Shown: one piece after another, positions 8,489-15,985 of the stretch
Layout of the letters: each line of letters begins with the position of its first letter
Position numbering within the stretch: position 1 is the stretch's first letter
NCBI RefSeq assembly: GCF_000429025.1
Contig: NZ_KE386833.1
Coordinates: 696,582 to 760,581 of the forward strand
Direction of reading: 5' to 3'
DNA: 64,000 bases
Source: Actinospineispora spinosispora DSM 44797
GTDB taxonomy: Bacteria > Actinomycetota > Actinomycetes > Mycobacteriales > Pseudonocardiaceae
Made by a program: the position numbers and the translations under genes
The notes under the pieces: generated by a model
Seen by the model: only the letters and a program-made list of their open reading frames with translations
The model's database searches: none
Told to the model about the DNA's origin: nothing

Positions 8489-9895
8489 TCAGGTCACCCG
8501 GTCGGCCAGGTCGAGCAGCGCGGCGACGAAGCAGTCCTTCGGTGCGGTGGCGACACCCGCGCCCACCTGGCCGATGCCCGAGCTGGCGTGCAGGATTCCG
8601 GTGGTGACCTTCGGTGTGATGCCCAGCTCGACCACACGGCGTACATCCACACCGAGCGGAGTGCCGCTGAAGTCCATCGGCGGCAGGGTGAACCGGCTGC
8701 TGGTACCGGCACAGACGGCTCGGAAGCTGAGGGTGGCCTCCGCGGCGTCCGCCATCGTTCCACCGAGGAACGCCGCGACGGCCGCCGAACCACCCGCCGC
8801 CGGCCCGCCCATCCCGGTGAGCTCCAGTACCGCGCTGTCGCCGATGTCTCGTGCGCTGGTCTCCGGGCCGTAGCCCGAGTAGTAGAGCGCGTCGTTCACC
8901 GGCGGCGCGTCGGTGAGGTGCCAGGTCGGCGACCCGGCCAGCTTGATGCCGAACGTCGTGCCGTTGCGCGACATGGTCGTCACGATGCTCGACCCGGTGA
9001 CCTGCTCGGCCCACAGCTGCAGCGACTTGGCCGCCGCCATCGCGATGTTCAGGAAGAACAGGTGGTTGCCCGACAGGTACTCGCCGAACGGCACGCGTGC
9101 ACCGTCCGGCAGGCCGGTGATCCAAGGCAGCCAGGTGCGGGTCAGCAGGTTCGTCGCGGCCTGGGTGCGCATGTGCAGGTCGTCGCCCATCGTGATGCCC
9201 TGCGCGGCGATGGCCAGTACGTCCAGCGGTCCAGCGTGCTCGAGGATCTGTCGGACGGCGGGGCCGGCGACCTCGGCGAGGAAGCGCAGCCGGGCGATGG
9301 CCTCGTCGGTGTCGCGGCCGAACCACGCCACATTGCCGGGACCCTGGTTGATGCCGGAGAACGCGCGCGTTCCGCCTTCGGCGTTCTCCACGACCAACAC
9401 CGGCTGGCTCGGCCCGAGTGCGCTGGCCATCGGGACGACGGTGTCGTGGTGGTTCGCCGCGTCGAGTGCCACCGCGCCACGGCTCAGCAACCCGTCGGCT
9501 TCGGCCACGTCGTCGGCCCATCCCTCGGCGACCACGGCGGCACGCATGGAGCGGCGCAGCGGATCGCAGTGCTCCGGGTAGGGCAGCGGCGGTCCGCAGT
9601 GCAGCAGCATGCGGCCTTCGACACCCGGCACCGCCGCGCCGAGTGCGGATACCGTGACCAGCCGGGGGACCCCCTCGTTGAGTCGTCGGACCACCTCGGT
9701 GTTGGCGGCGTCGATCGCCTCGGCCGCGCGACCGTAGGTCAGGCACAGCGCGCGTACCGCGGCCAGGTCGCCGTCGGCCGGGATCCGCCAGTCCACCTGC
9801 TCGACCGGGCGATCCTGCGCACTGACCGCGTCGGCGAACATGGGCAGCCCGATGTTGACCACCTCGACGTTCTCCGGCAGCGTCAACTGGGTCAT
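8489..9895 (-). CDS. DUF1116 protein (AllG-like carbamoyltransferase subunit)
   Basis: 468-aa homologue of E. coli YlbE/AllG. Features include NIGLPMFADAVSAQ at the N-terminus, INQGPGNVAWFG, AAQGITMGDDLHMRTQAATN, a Gly-rich GGPAAGGSAAVAAFLGGTMA and a C-terminal GVATAPKDCFVAALL. AllG is the large, probably substrate-binding part of the three-protein enzyme. The start has an AGGAG site and follows the radical SAM gene by about 30 nt, so both are likely co-transcribed. With FdrA and DUF2877 the full three-subunit set is present in the window. Confidence 0.87.
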   Translation of the reverse strand: MTQLTLPENVEVVNIGLPMFADAVSAQDRPVEQVDWRIPADGDLAAVRALCLTYGRAAEAIDAANTEVVRRLNEGVPRLVTVSALGAAVPGVEGRMLLHCGPPLPYPEHCDPLRRSMRAAVVAEGWADDVAEADGLLSRGAVALDAANHHDTVVPMASALGPSQPVLVVENAEGGTRAFSGINQGPGNVAWFGRDTDEAIARLRFLAEVAGPAVRQILEHAGPLDVLAIAAQGITMGDDLHMRTQAATNLLTRTWLPWITGLPDGARVPFGEYLSGNHLFFLNIAMAAAKSLQLWAEQVTGSSIVTTMSRNGTTFGIKLAGSPTWHLTDAPPVNDALYYSGYGPETSARDIGDSAVLELTGMGGPAAGGSAAVAAFLGGTMADAAEATLSFRAVCAGTSSRFTLPPMDFSGTPLGVDVRRVVELGITPKVTTGILHASSGIGQVGAGVATAPKDCFVAALLDLADRVT

Positions 9896-9926
9896 CGCTT
9901 GTCTCTCCTAGCCCGGTGTGGGGTCG

Positions 9927-11114
9927 TCAGTTCCGTCTGCCGATCTGCAGGAGCGGCGCGGGGCGCGTCGCTCCCGTCGGGCTCGCGCACGGGGGTGCGG
10001 CGCCGGCCCGCTGGACCAGGTTCAAGGACGAACAGGCCTGGCAGCGTGCGCAGCCCGCGACCGCGGTGTCCGCACCGAGCCCCCGGGCGGCCAGGAAGCC
10101 GGCCACCTTGCGGTAGATCGGCTCGGTGTACTCCCGCGACGGTGCCGGGACGTGCTCCATGAGGGAGCCGGCCACCGGCCGCAGCGGTACCACGAACGGA
10201 TAGACGCCGATGTCGACGGCTCGGCGGCACATCTCGACGGTCAGATCGGGGTCCTCGCCCATGCCCAGGATCACGTAGGTCGACACCCGGCCTTCGCCGA
10301 ACACCTCGACCGCGCGCTCCCAGGTCTGGAAGTAGCGGTCGACCCCGGTGCGGAACTTGCCGGGCGCGACCCTGGCCAGCACCGCCGGGTCGAACGACTC
10401 GATGTGCACACCCACGGCGTCGATGCCCATGTCGTGGACCCGATCCAGCACGGTGAGGTCACGCGGCGGCTCGAACTGCACCTCGACCGGAAGCCCGGCG
10501 GCCTCCTTCACGGCCTGCCCGCAGCGCGCGACGTACAGGGCGCCCCGGTCGGGCGCGACCGACGAGCCCGTGGTCAGCGTGGCGTCCACCGCGCCGTCCA
10601 GCTCCTTCGCCGCGACCGCGACCTCGGCGAGCATCGCCGGTGTCTTCTTGGCGATGGTGGCGCCCGAGGCCAGTGACAGGCCGATCCCGCAGAAGCCGCA
10701 CTGGTCGGAGTTGCCCCAGTAGTTGCAGGTCTGCACGACGGTGGACGCCAGCGAGTCGAGGTGCAGCAGCGCGATCTGGTGGTAGGGCACGCCGTCCGCG
10801 GTGGTGAGGTCATAGAACCGGGGGCGGGAGGTCCCGGACACCGAGGCCACCTTGACCCCGTGGAGATAGATGCCCTGGCTGCCGTCCTCGGCGCGCAGGG
10901 CGTAGGGCGAGTCGGCGCTCGGCGGCACGGTCACCGGGACGCCCTCGACCCACAGCATGCCCGAGTCGGACGGACCGGCGCCGCCCTTGCGTGAGGTCTC
11001 CAGGGTCGTCTCGATGCGCATCCCGACCGCCTGGAGCTCCATGATCAAGGCGGCGACGTCGGCGGTGTTCGAGCCGGTCGACGACGGGGGCGCGGTGCTC
11101 ACGACATCGGTCAT
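9927..11114 (-). CDS. Radical SAM protein, MSMEG_0568 family
   Basis: 395-aa radical SAM enzyme. The cluster cysteines are spaced C130-x8-C139-x2-C142 (within TCNYWGNSDQCGFCG), wider than the usual CX3CX2C. A second Cys-rich motif, CARCQAC, lies near the C-terminus and may hold another iron-sulfur centre. The barrel has TTGSSVAPDRG, VEVQFEPPRDL and GVHIESFDP. This family is a hallmark of Nit1C clusters; its reaction is not established. The start sits directly after TATAATAAATGA, so the mRNA may be leaderless. It begins the operon leading into DUF1116, DUF2877 and nitrile hydratase. Confidence 0.88.
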   Translation of the reverse strand: MTDVVSTAPPSSTGSNTADVAALIMELQAVGMRIETTLETSRKGGAGPSDSGMLWVEGVPVTVPPSADSPYALRAEDGSQGIYLHGVKVASVSGTSRPRFYDLTTADGVPYHQIALLHLDSLASTVVQTCNYWGNSDQCGFCGIGLSLASGATIAKKTPAMLAEVAVAAKELDGAVDATLTTGSSVAPDRGALYVARCGQAVKEAAGLPVEVQFEPPRDLTVLDRVHDMGIDAVGVHIESFDPAVLARVAPGKFRTGVDRYFQTWERAVEVFGEGRVSTYVILGMGEDPDLTVEMCRRAVDIGVYPFVVPLRPVAGSLMEHVPAPSREYTEPIYRKVAGFLAARGLGADTAVAGCARCQACSSLNLVQRAGAAPPCASPTGATRPAPLLQIGRRN

Positions 11115-11116
11115 TC

Positions 11117-11128
11117 ATTTATTATAGT
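11117..11128 (-). promoter_or_regulatory. Shared motif, radical SAM operon promoter
   Basis: On the - strand the site reads ACTATAATAAAT, with a consensus-like TATAAT only 6 nt from the start codon. That spacing suggests a leaderless transcript. Upstream ATAGT and this ACTAT form a short dyad with an 11-nt spacer, the same spacing as at 5201-5231. Confidence 0.6.
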
Positions 11129-11173
11129 GGTTGCCGCCTACTATCCGATACATCAGTTCAGGTTGCTCGGATG

Positions 11174-12145
11174 TCAGTGTGGTAACCCGGTGACGGTGAA
11201 CTCGTCGATGCGCAGCACGAGAGCGCGCTCACCATCGCGTTCCAGCGCGAGCTCGCCACTGCCGTCCAGGGTGCCGACCACCGCCGCGGCCAGGTCACGG
11301 GCCTCGAACGCGCCAACGCATTCCGCCTCTCGGCCGGGCGGCACACACAGCAGGAAGCCGTAGCTGGGGAAGCAGTTGAACCAGCGAACCAGCGGTACCC
11401 CGAGGGGACAGGGCACGGCGTCGACGTCCACCGTCACGCCGAGGCCGGTCGGCTCCAGCAGCATTGCGAGCGAACCGACCAGGCCCGCCATGCTGATGTC
11501 CTTCGCCGCCACCACGAGGCCCTCGTCGGCCAGCGCGGGCAGCAGACGTACGTCCCCGGGGCAGCGGTCGCCCCGCGCGCCGAACGCGGGGAAGAAGGGG
11601 AAGTCGGGACGCATCTCCCCGTCGAGGGCCGCCGCCACGACGAGGGACTGGCCCTCGGCGGCGCGGGTGACCGACAGGGCTCTCGGCGTCGTTCCGATCC
11701 CGAACGCGGAGATCGCCGGCTCACCGTCATGGATGGTCAGGTGGCCGCCGACGATCGGTACCTGAAAGAGCTCACTCGCCTCACGCATGCCGGCCAGCGC
11801 GGCCCTGGCCGTCGCCTCGGTGCCGACCACCGTGTCGACGATGCCCAGCGGTTCGGCGCCCATCGCCGCCAGGTCGTTGACGTTGGTGAGCACCGCGGCG
11901 AAACCGGCGCCGCGCGGGTCCGCCCGGACGAACGGCGGGAACATCGCCTCGCCGCAGGCGACCGTGCCGCCGGACAGCACCGCGCCGTCGTCGCCCGGCC
12001 CCGCGACCCAGTCGGTGCCCCCGAGTACCTCGCCGACCAGTGCGATGTCGGCCTTGGCGCGCAGACCGGGGTTGGCGAGCACCGAGGCCACGAGGTCGTC
12101 GAGGGACGCGGTGTCGACCAGCGTCCGGGGCGCCCGATCAGCCAT
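11174..12145 (-). CDS. AIR-synthase-like protein, sll0787 family
   Basis: 323-aa PurM/SelD-superfamily ATP-binding protein. It shows GGTDWVAGPGDDGAVL near the N-terminus, LTNVNDLAAMGAEPLGI, IVGGHLTIHDGEPAIS and DISMAGLVGSLAMLLEPTG. Family members bind ATP and phosphorylate or activate a small molecule. The sll0787 branch is found in Nit1C clusters and is distinct from purine PurM; its substrate is unknown. Its ATG overlaps the end of the regulator gene by 8 nt, so both are made from one mRNA. Confidence 0.85.
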   Translation of the reverse strand: MADRAPRTLVDTASLDDLVASVLANPGLRAKADIALVGEVLGGTDWVAGPGDDGAVLSGGTVACGEAMFPPFVRADPRGAGFAAVLTNVNDLAAMGAEPLGIVDTVVGTEATARAALAGMREASELFQVPIVGGHLTIHDGEPAISAFGIGTTPRALSVTRAAEGQSLVVAAALDGEMRPDFPFFPAFGARGDRCPGDVRLLPALADEGLVVAAKDISMAGLVGSLAMLLEPTGLGVTVDVDAVPCPLGVPLVRWFNCFPSYGFLLCVPPGREAECVGAFEARDLAAAVVGTLDGSGELALERDGERALVLRIDEFTVTGLPH

Positions 12146-12758
12146 TGAGCTGCCACCAGAGCGTGACGGCCGGCTCGTCGCCCGCGTTGTGCCAGCTGTA
12201 CGGGCAGTCGGTGGGGTGGGTCAGCGTGTCACCCGGCTGCACCACGTGCTGTTTGCCCGCCACCTCGACGGTCAGCGTGCCGCCGAGGACCAGCAGCAGC
12301 TGCTTGCCTTCCCGTGCCGCAACGAGCCCGCCGCTCGATCCGCCGGGCTCGATGACCGCCTGTACCGCGTCGGATCTCAGTCGTTCTTCGGGCAGGGACA
12401 GTGACACCGAGGTCACGCCCCTGGCCTCGGGAGCCCAGTCCCGAGGGGCTGGTGGGCGGCCCGCTGCCCGGACGTGCACCGCGACCGGAGCCGGTCGATC
12501 GGCGTCGTCGACGAAGTGCGAGATCGGTCGGCCGAGTGCGCCGACGATCTTGAGCAGGGTGGTGATCGTGGGAACCATGTCGCCGCGCTCCACCTTGTGG
12601 ATCGCGGCGGCAGAGACGTTCGCGCGCGCGGCGAGCTGCTGCAGGGACAGCCCCTGCTCCTGGCGTACCTCGTGCACCTTCGGGCCGATCGCCCGCACGA
12701 TCGGCTCCCAGTCCGGCGTGGCTTCGGACGAGTCGCTCTGGGGATCCGGCAGGGTCAT
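12138..12758 (-). CDS. XRE-cupin transcriptional regulator
   Basis: 206-aa regulator. An N-terminal helix-turn-helix (about residues 20-75, VRQEQGLSLQQLAARANVS, then AIHKVERGDMVPT) is followed by a C-terminal cupin (about 135-206, LLLVLGGTLTVEVAG and QPGDTLTHPTDCPYSWHN) that probably senses a small molecule. The start has a CCGGAGAAG site. A shared-motif variant lies about 50 nt upstream, so it may control itself. It is the only regulator in the nitrile cluster and the natural candidate to bind the five shared sites. That link is inference. Confidence 0.87.
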   Translation of the reverse strand: MTLPDPQSDSSEATPDWEPIVRAIGPKVHEVRQEQGLSLQQLAARANVSAAAIHKVERGDMVPTITTLLKIVGALGRPISHFVDDADRPAPVAVHVRAAGRPPAPRDWAPEARGVTSVSLSLPEERLRSDAVQAVIEPGGSSGGLVAAREGKQLLLVLGGTLTVEVAGKQHVVQPGDTLTHPTDCPYSWHNAGDEPAVTLWWQLNG

Positions 12759-12803
12759 CGACGGCTTCTCCGGTGATCAGGTGTATCCATCATTCTAGAT
12801 GAG

Positions 12804-12815
12804 ATTTCCTATGAT
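12804..12815 (-). promoter_or_regulatory. Shared motif variant upstream of the XRE-cupin gene
   Basis: On the - strand this reads ATCATAGGAAAT, differing from the amidohydrolase site only in the first three bases. TAGAAT further downstream could be the actual -10. It marks probable autoregulation. Confidence 0.5.
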
Positions 12816-12858
12816 AAACGGTCGCCGTCGGATGTGGAGCACGGAGAACGACGTACGG

Positions 12859-13680
12859 TCACTCCCCGGTGGGCGACCGGCCGTCGGACTCCAGCCACGC
12901 CCGGCGATCCGGCTCGGGCACGGCGAGGTAGGCGCGCATCCGTTCACGCGCGTCGTCGGACAGCATGGTGTTCTGGAAACTGTCGCTCTCGATATCGAGG
13001 CCTTCGGCGAGTGTGGTGTCCGTTCCCTGGTACACGGCGGTCTTGATGTTGGCGACCGAGGTCGACGGGAGCGCGGCGATCTCCGTTGCGACTCGCGTGG
13101 CCCGCTCCACCGCGTCGTCCGCGAGCTCGTGCACCATCCCGAGTCGCAGCGCTTCCACCGGGTCGACGACGCGTCCCCTGAGCACGAGCTCGAGCGCGCG
13201 GGCCGGGCCGATGAGCCGGGGGAGCCGCTGGGTGCCGCCACCCCCGGGCATGATGCCCAGTCGCGCCTCGGGAAGGCCGTAGCGGTGATCACCGTTCTGG
13301 CCGATCCGGATGTCGCAGGCCAGGGACAGCTCGAAGCCGCCGCCCATGGTGTCGCCGTTCATCGCCGCGATCACCGCCTGGGGAAGCCGGTTGAGTCCGT
13401 CGAGCAGCGCGTGATAGCCCCGGCTGACCTCCGCGCTGTCCCGCGCCGCGTCCGGGTCCGAGGCGATCTGCTCCAGCGTCTCGACGCTGAAGTGGGTGAT
13501 GAACCCGGTCGAACGGCCGTCACCGCACAGCACGATCGCCCGCAGCGAGCGATCGGTGTGCCACGACTCGATGAGCTGCCCCAGCTCCTGGGCCGCTTCG
13601 AGGGTGAAGTAGTTCATCTCCGGGTTCGAGTACGTGGCGACGGCAACACCGTCACCGGGTGTCGAGAGCGTCCACATCAC
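12859..13680 (-). CDS. Enoyl-CoA hydratase/isomerase family protein
   Basis: 273-aa crotonase-fold enzyme. The oxyanion-hole segments are present: VLCGDGRSTGFITHFS and MNGDTMGGGFELSLACDIRIG, then PEARLGIMPGGGGTQRLPRL. The Glu of the GGGGTQRLPR region and the Gly-rich loop support a hydratase or isomerase acting on an acyl-CoA. GTG 13680 (or ATG 13677) overlaps the stop of the upstream membrane-protein gene, so the two are coupled. It is separated by 100 nt from the XRE gene and probably is not part of the nitrile regulon. Substrate unknown. Confidence 0.82.
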   Translation of the reverse strand: MMWTLSTPGDGVAVATYSNPEMNYFTLEAAQELGQLIESWHTDRSLRAIVLCGDGRSTGFITHFSVETLEQIASDPDAARDSAEVSRGYHALLDGLNRLPQAVIAAMNGDTMGGGFELSLACDIRIGQNGDHRYGLPEARLGIMPGGGGTQRLPRLIGPARALELVLRGRVVDPVEALRLGMVHELADDAVERATRVATEIAALPSTSVANIKTAVYQGTDTTLAEGLDIESDSFQNTMLSDDARERMRAYLAVPEPDRRAWLESDGRSPTGE

Positions 13681-14795
13681 CGGTTGAGCTCCTGGGCGAG
13701 CGTCGCGGTGGAGAGGCCGCCCTGTTCGCGTCCCCGAAGCTCGGCGTAGGTGACGACGAGCATCGCGGTGCCCAGCACCGCGACCGGAACTCCGACGACG
13801 ATGCTGAGGACGAACGACAGGACCGAGCCGGAACCCTGGTTGAGAAGCTGCATCACGATGAAGATTCCCCAGAAGACGACGAAGCTGAGCACACCGTAGA
13901 CGGCCATGCGCCCGAGGGTCGGGAAGAAGCGGGGATTGACGAGTGTGAAGCAGCGTCCGATGCCCTTGCGTTCGAGGGCGACGACCCCGATCCAGCTGCC
14001 ACCCAGCACCGTCCCGAGATAGATGCCGGGCAGGAAGAACAGGAAGCAGCCGAGCGCGATGAGGAACCCGACGAGCAGCCCCCAGCCGATCGCGGGCCCC
14101 GCTCGTCTGCCGGCGAACCGGAGCGCGTCGGGGATCGCGGCGGACTCACCCGCGGCGTTGCGCACGACCAGGTACACCGACGCGACGAAGGTCGGGGCGA
14201 GTACCGCGAACATGCAGACCAGGTAGGCCAGGCCGAACAGGATGCTGGAGGCCATCATTCCGGCGAGGCTCGGCGCCTCGGCCGAGGGATCGAACTCGCG
14301 GGTCAGCCCACCGCCCGAGGTGTCGTAGCCCATCCCACTGTCACCGAGGCCGGACAGCAGACCGAGTATCGCCACGAGGATCGACAGGACCACCGCCGCG
14401 ATCACCTGGAGCAGCGCCAGACGGCCGAAGTTCTGGCCGGTCACGCTCATGACACGGCTGAACCAGCCGGAGAAGTCGCCGGGGATCAGCGGATCGTTCG
14501 GGGGTGGCGCCCAACCTCCGGGCCCGGCGTACGGCGGGTAGCCCTGGGCCGGCCCGTACCCCTGGGGTGCGCCGTATCCCTGCGGCCGCGGGTAGCTCGG
14601 CGGCGACGGATAGCCCGGGGGAGGGGGATAGGCACCTGGATGACCATGGGGTGCCGGGTGACCGGTGGGCGGTGGGTATGCCGGATAACCCGGGCCGAAC
14701 GGCTGGCCCTGGGGCGGCGGATAGCCCCCGCCGGCGGGCGGTTGGCCCTGGTTCGGGACGTACGGCGGATCCTGGCCGGGCGGATTCGTCATCAT
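13677..14795 (-). CDS. Pro/Gly/Tyr-rich N-terminal, multi-pass membrane protein
   Basis: 372 aa. Residues 1-100 are a low-complexity PPxGYG-type tail, rich in Pro, Gly, Gln and Tyr. About five to six hydrophobic segments follow, for example LLQVIAAVVLSILVAILGLL, LVCMFAVLAPTFVASVYLVV, GLLVGFLIALGCFLFFLPGI and YGVLSFVVFWGIFIVMQLL. This architecture is common in actinobacterial membrane proteins of unknown role. The start is placed at the MMTNPPGQ pair rather than the longer frame, because the upstream codons read as non-coding. It is coupled to the enoyl-CoA hydratase gene. Confidence 0.75.
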   Translation of the reverse strand: MMTNPPGQDPPYVPNQGQPPAGGGYPPPQGQPFGPGYPAYPPPTGHPAPHGHPGAYPPPPGYPSPPSYPRPQGYGAPQGYGPAQGYPPYAGPGGWAPPPNDPLIPGDFSGWFSRVMSVTGQNFGRLALLQVIAAVVLSILVAILGLLSGLGDSGMGYDTSGGGLTREFDPSAEAPSLAGMMASSILFGLAYLVCMFAVLAPTFVASVYLVVRNAAGESAAIPDALRFAGRRAGPAIGWGLLVGFLIALGCFLFFLPGIYLGTVLGGSWIGVVALERKGIGRCFTLVNPRFFPTLGRMAVYGVLSFVVFWGIFIVMQLLNQGSGSVLSFVLSIVVGVPVAVLGTAMLVVTYAELRGREQGGLSTATLAQELNR

Positions 14796-14986
14796 CGAAC
14801 TGTAGTGAGTCGATACTCCGATCGGAATACCGTTGAGTCCGCAAATGATCGAGAGACTCGCGGTGACGACGCGCATCGGGAGATCGGGACAACTTTTCCG
14901 AGCCCGCTACCGTCAGACCGGTTATGACTGTCCTGACGATCTCCGAGCCGCTCGTCGTCGACGTCGTCGTGATGAGGGCGACCGGC

Positions 14987-15655
14987 ATGTCCGTCGACTG
15001 GGACGGATGGCTCGCGGCCCTCGCTCGTGAGTTCGATGTGCGATGGCTGGCCGCGGTGCCGCGCCCGGCCCCTGCCGACCGGGAGCGGCGCGCCGGGCTG
15101 GTCCGGATCGGCCGGGACGAGAGCACCGAGCTCCGTGAGCTGGTCGAGGGGTTCTACCGGGATCACCGCGCCGAGCTGGTGCGGACGGCTCGCGGCCGGT
15201 TGTCGAACGTCGAGGACGCGCAGGAAGCGGTCAACGAGGTCATCCGCCGGATACTGACCAATCCGCCCCGCCTGAGCCATTCGGACATGCTCGGTCCGTA
15301 CCTGCACAAGGCGGTGCGCAACGAAGCGATCGAGCGGCTGCGCCAGTTGATCAGGCGGCGGGAGAACGAGGACGCCCGCGTCGAGGTCACCGCTGAGCTG
15401 GTGGACCGCGTGCGGCCGTCCGGGGCCGCGGTGGAGGACACCGTGATCCGCCAGCTCGTGATAGCGAAGGCGCTCGGCCGGCTGCCGGACCGGCAACGAG
15501 AGGTGTTCCTGCTGGTTGAGCGCGAGGGGCACACGATGCAGACGGCGGCCGAGGTGATCGGTGTCAGCGCCGGATCGGTCAAGCGCTACCTGCATGAGGC
15601 ACGGTCGGCGCTGCGTGCGGACGTATCGCTGCGCCAGCTGCGTTCCGTCGCCTGA
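14987..15655 (+). CDS. ECF-type RNA polymerase sigma factor
   Basis: 222-aa sigma factor. Region 2 spans about residues 46-105 (LVEGFYRDHRAELVRTARGR, EDAQEAVNEVIRRIL, LHKAVRNEAIERLRQ). Region 4 is at the C-terminus (LPDRQREVFLLVEREGHTMQ, AAEVIGVSAGSVKRYLHEAR). ATG 14987 with an upstream GAGGG is preferred; an in-frame ATG at 14924 would add 21 residues. No anti-sigma gene is adjacent. The next gene, a small secreted protein, lies 29 nt on and may be its target or co-transcribed. Confidence 0.83.
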   Translation: MSVDWDGWLAALAREFDVRWLAAVPRPAPADRERRAGLVRIGRDESTELRELVEGFYRDHRAELVRTARGRLSNVEDAQEAVNEVIRRILTNPPRLSHSDMLGPYLHKAVRNEAIERLRQLIRRRENEDARVEVTAELVDRVRPSGAAVEDTVIRQLVIAKALGRLPDRQREVFLLVEREGHTMQTAAEVIGVSAGSVKRYLHEARSALRADVSLRQLRSVA

Positions 15656-15684
15656 ACAGAGTCCGTACCGCGAGGAGAGTCCCG

Positions 15685-15978
15685 ATGCGTCAGAGTCATG
15701 CCCTGTTGTCGATGACCCTCGCGGTGGCGGCGGCCCTCACGATGGCACCGGACGCACACGCCGAGGGTGACCTGGGATGCACCACTCGGACGACGTACAA
15801 CAACGGGGTCAACGTGCGGAACACGTGCGATCGCCAGATCGCCGTCCGGGTGGTGTGGTCGAACCCCTCGTGGGTGACGGACTGCTGGCGGATCGACCCC
15901 TACCTGACGCGCCCCTTTCCGAAACCGAAGCCGACCTCGCAATACCAGGCAACTGAGGCGTGCACACCGCGCGGCTGA
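15685..15978 (+). CDS. Small secreted protein with four cysteines
   Basis: 97 aa. A clear Sec signal peptide (hydrophobic LLSMTLAVAAALTM) ends at AHA, giving a mature protein of about 71 residues. Cysteines at 32, 48, 67 and 93 could make two disulfides. The sequence is otherwise unrecognised. A GAGGAGAG ribosome site precedes ATG 15685. It follows the sigma factor closely and ends 7 nt from the convergent nSTAND gene. Confidence 0.75.
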   Translation: MRQSHALLSMTLAVAAALTMAPDAHAEGDLGCTTRTTYNNGVNVRNTCDRQIAVRVVWSNPSWVTDCWRIDPYLTRPFPKPKPTSQYQATEACTPRG

Positions 15979-15985
15979 CCGCCAC

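Noticed and set aside
8106-9746. 546-aa - strand ORF overlapping DUF1116/DUF2877
   Set aside because: Shadow frame of two well-supported genes; Arg/Gly-rich.
11174-12145. Purine biosynthesis PurM or SelD
   Set aside because: Related fold, but sequence and the radical SAM/glycosyltransferase context fit the sll0787 AIR-synthase-like family, and no purine genes are near.
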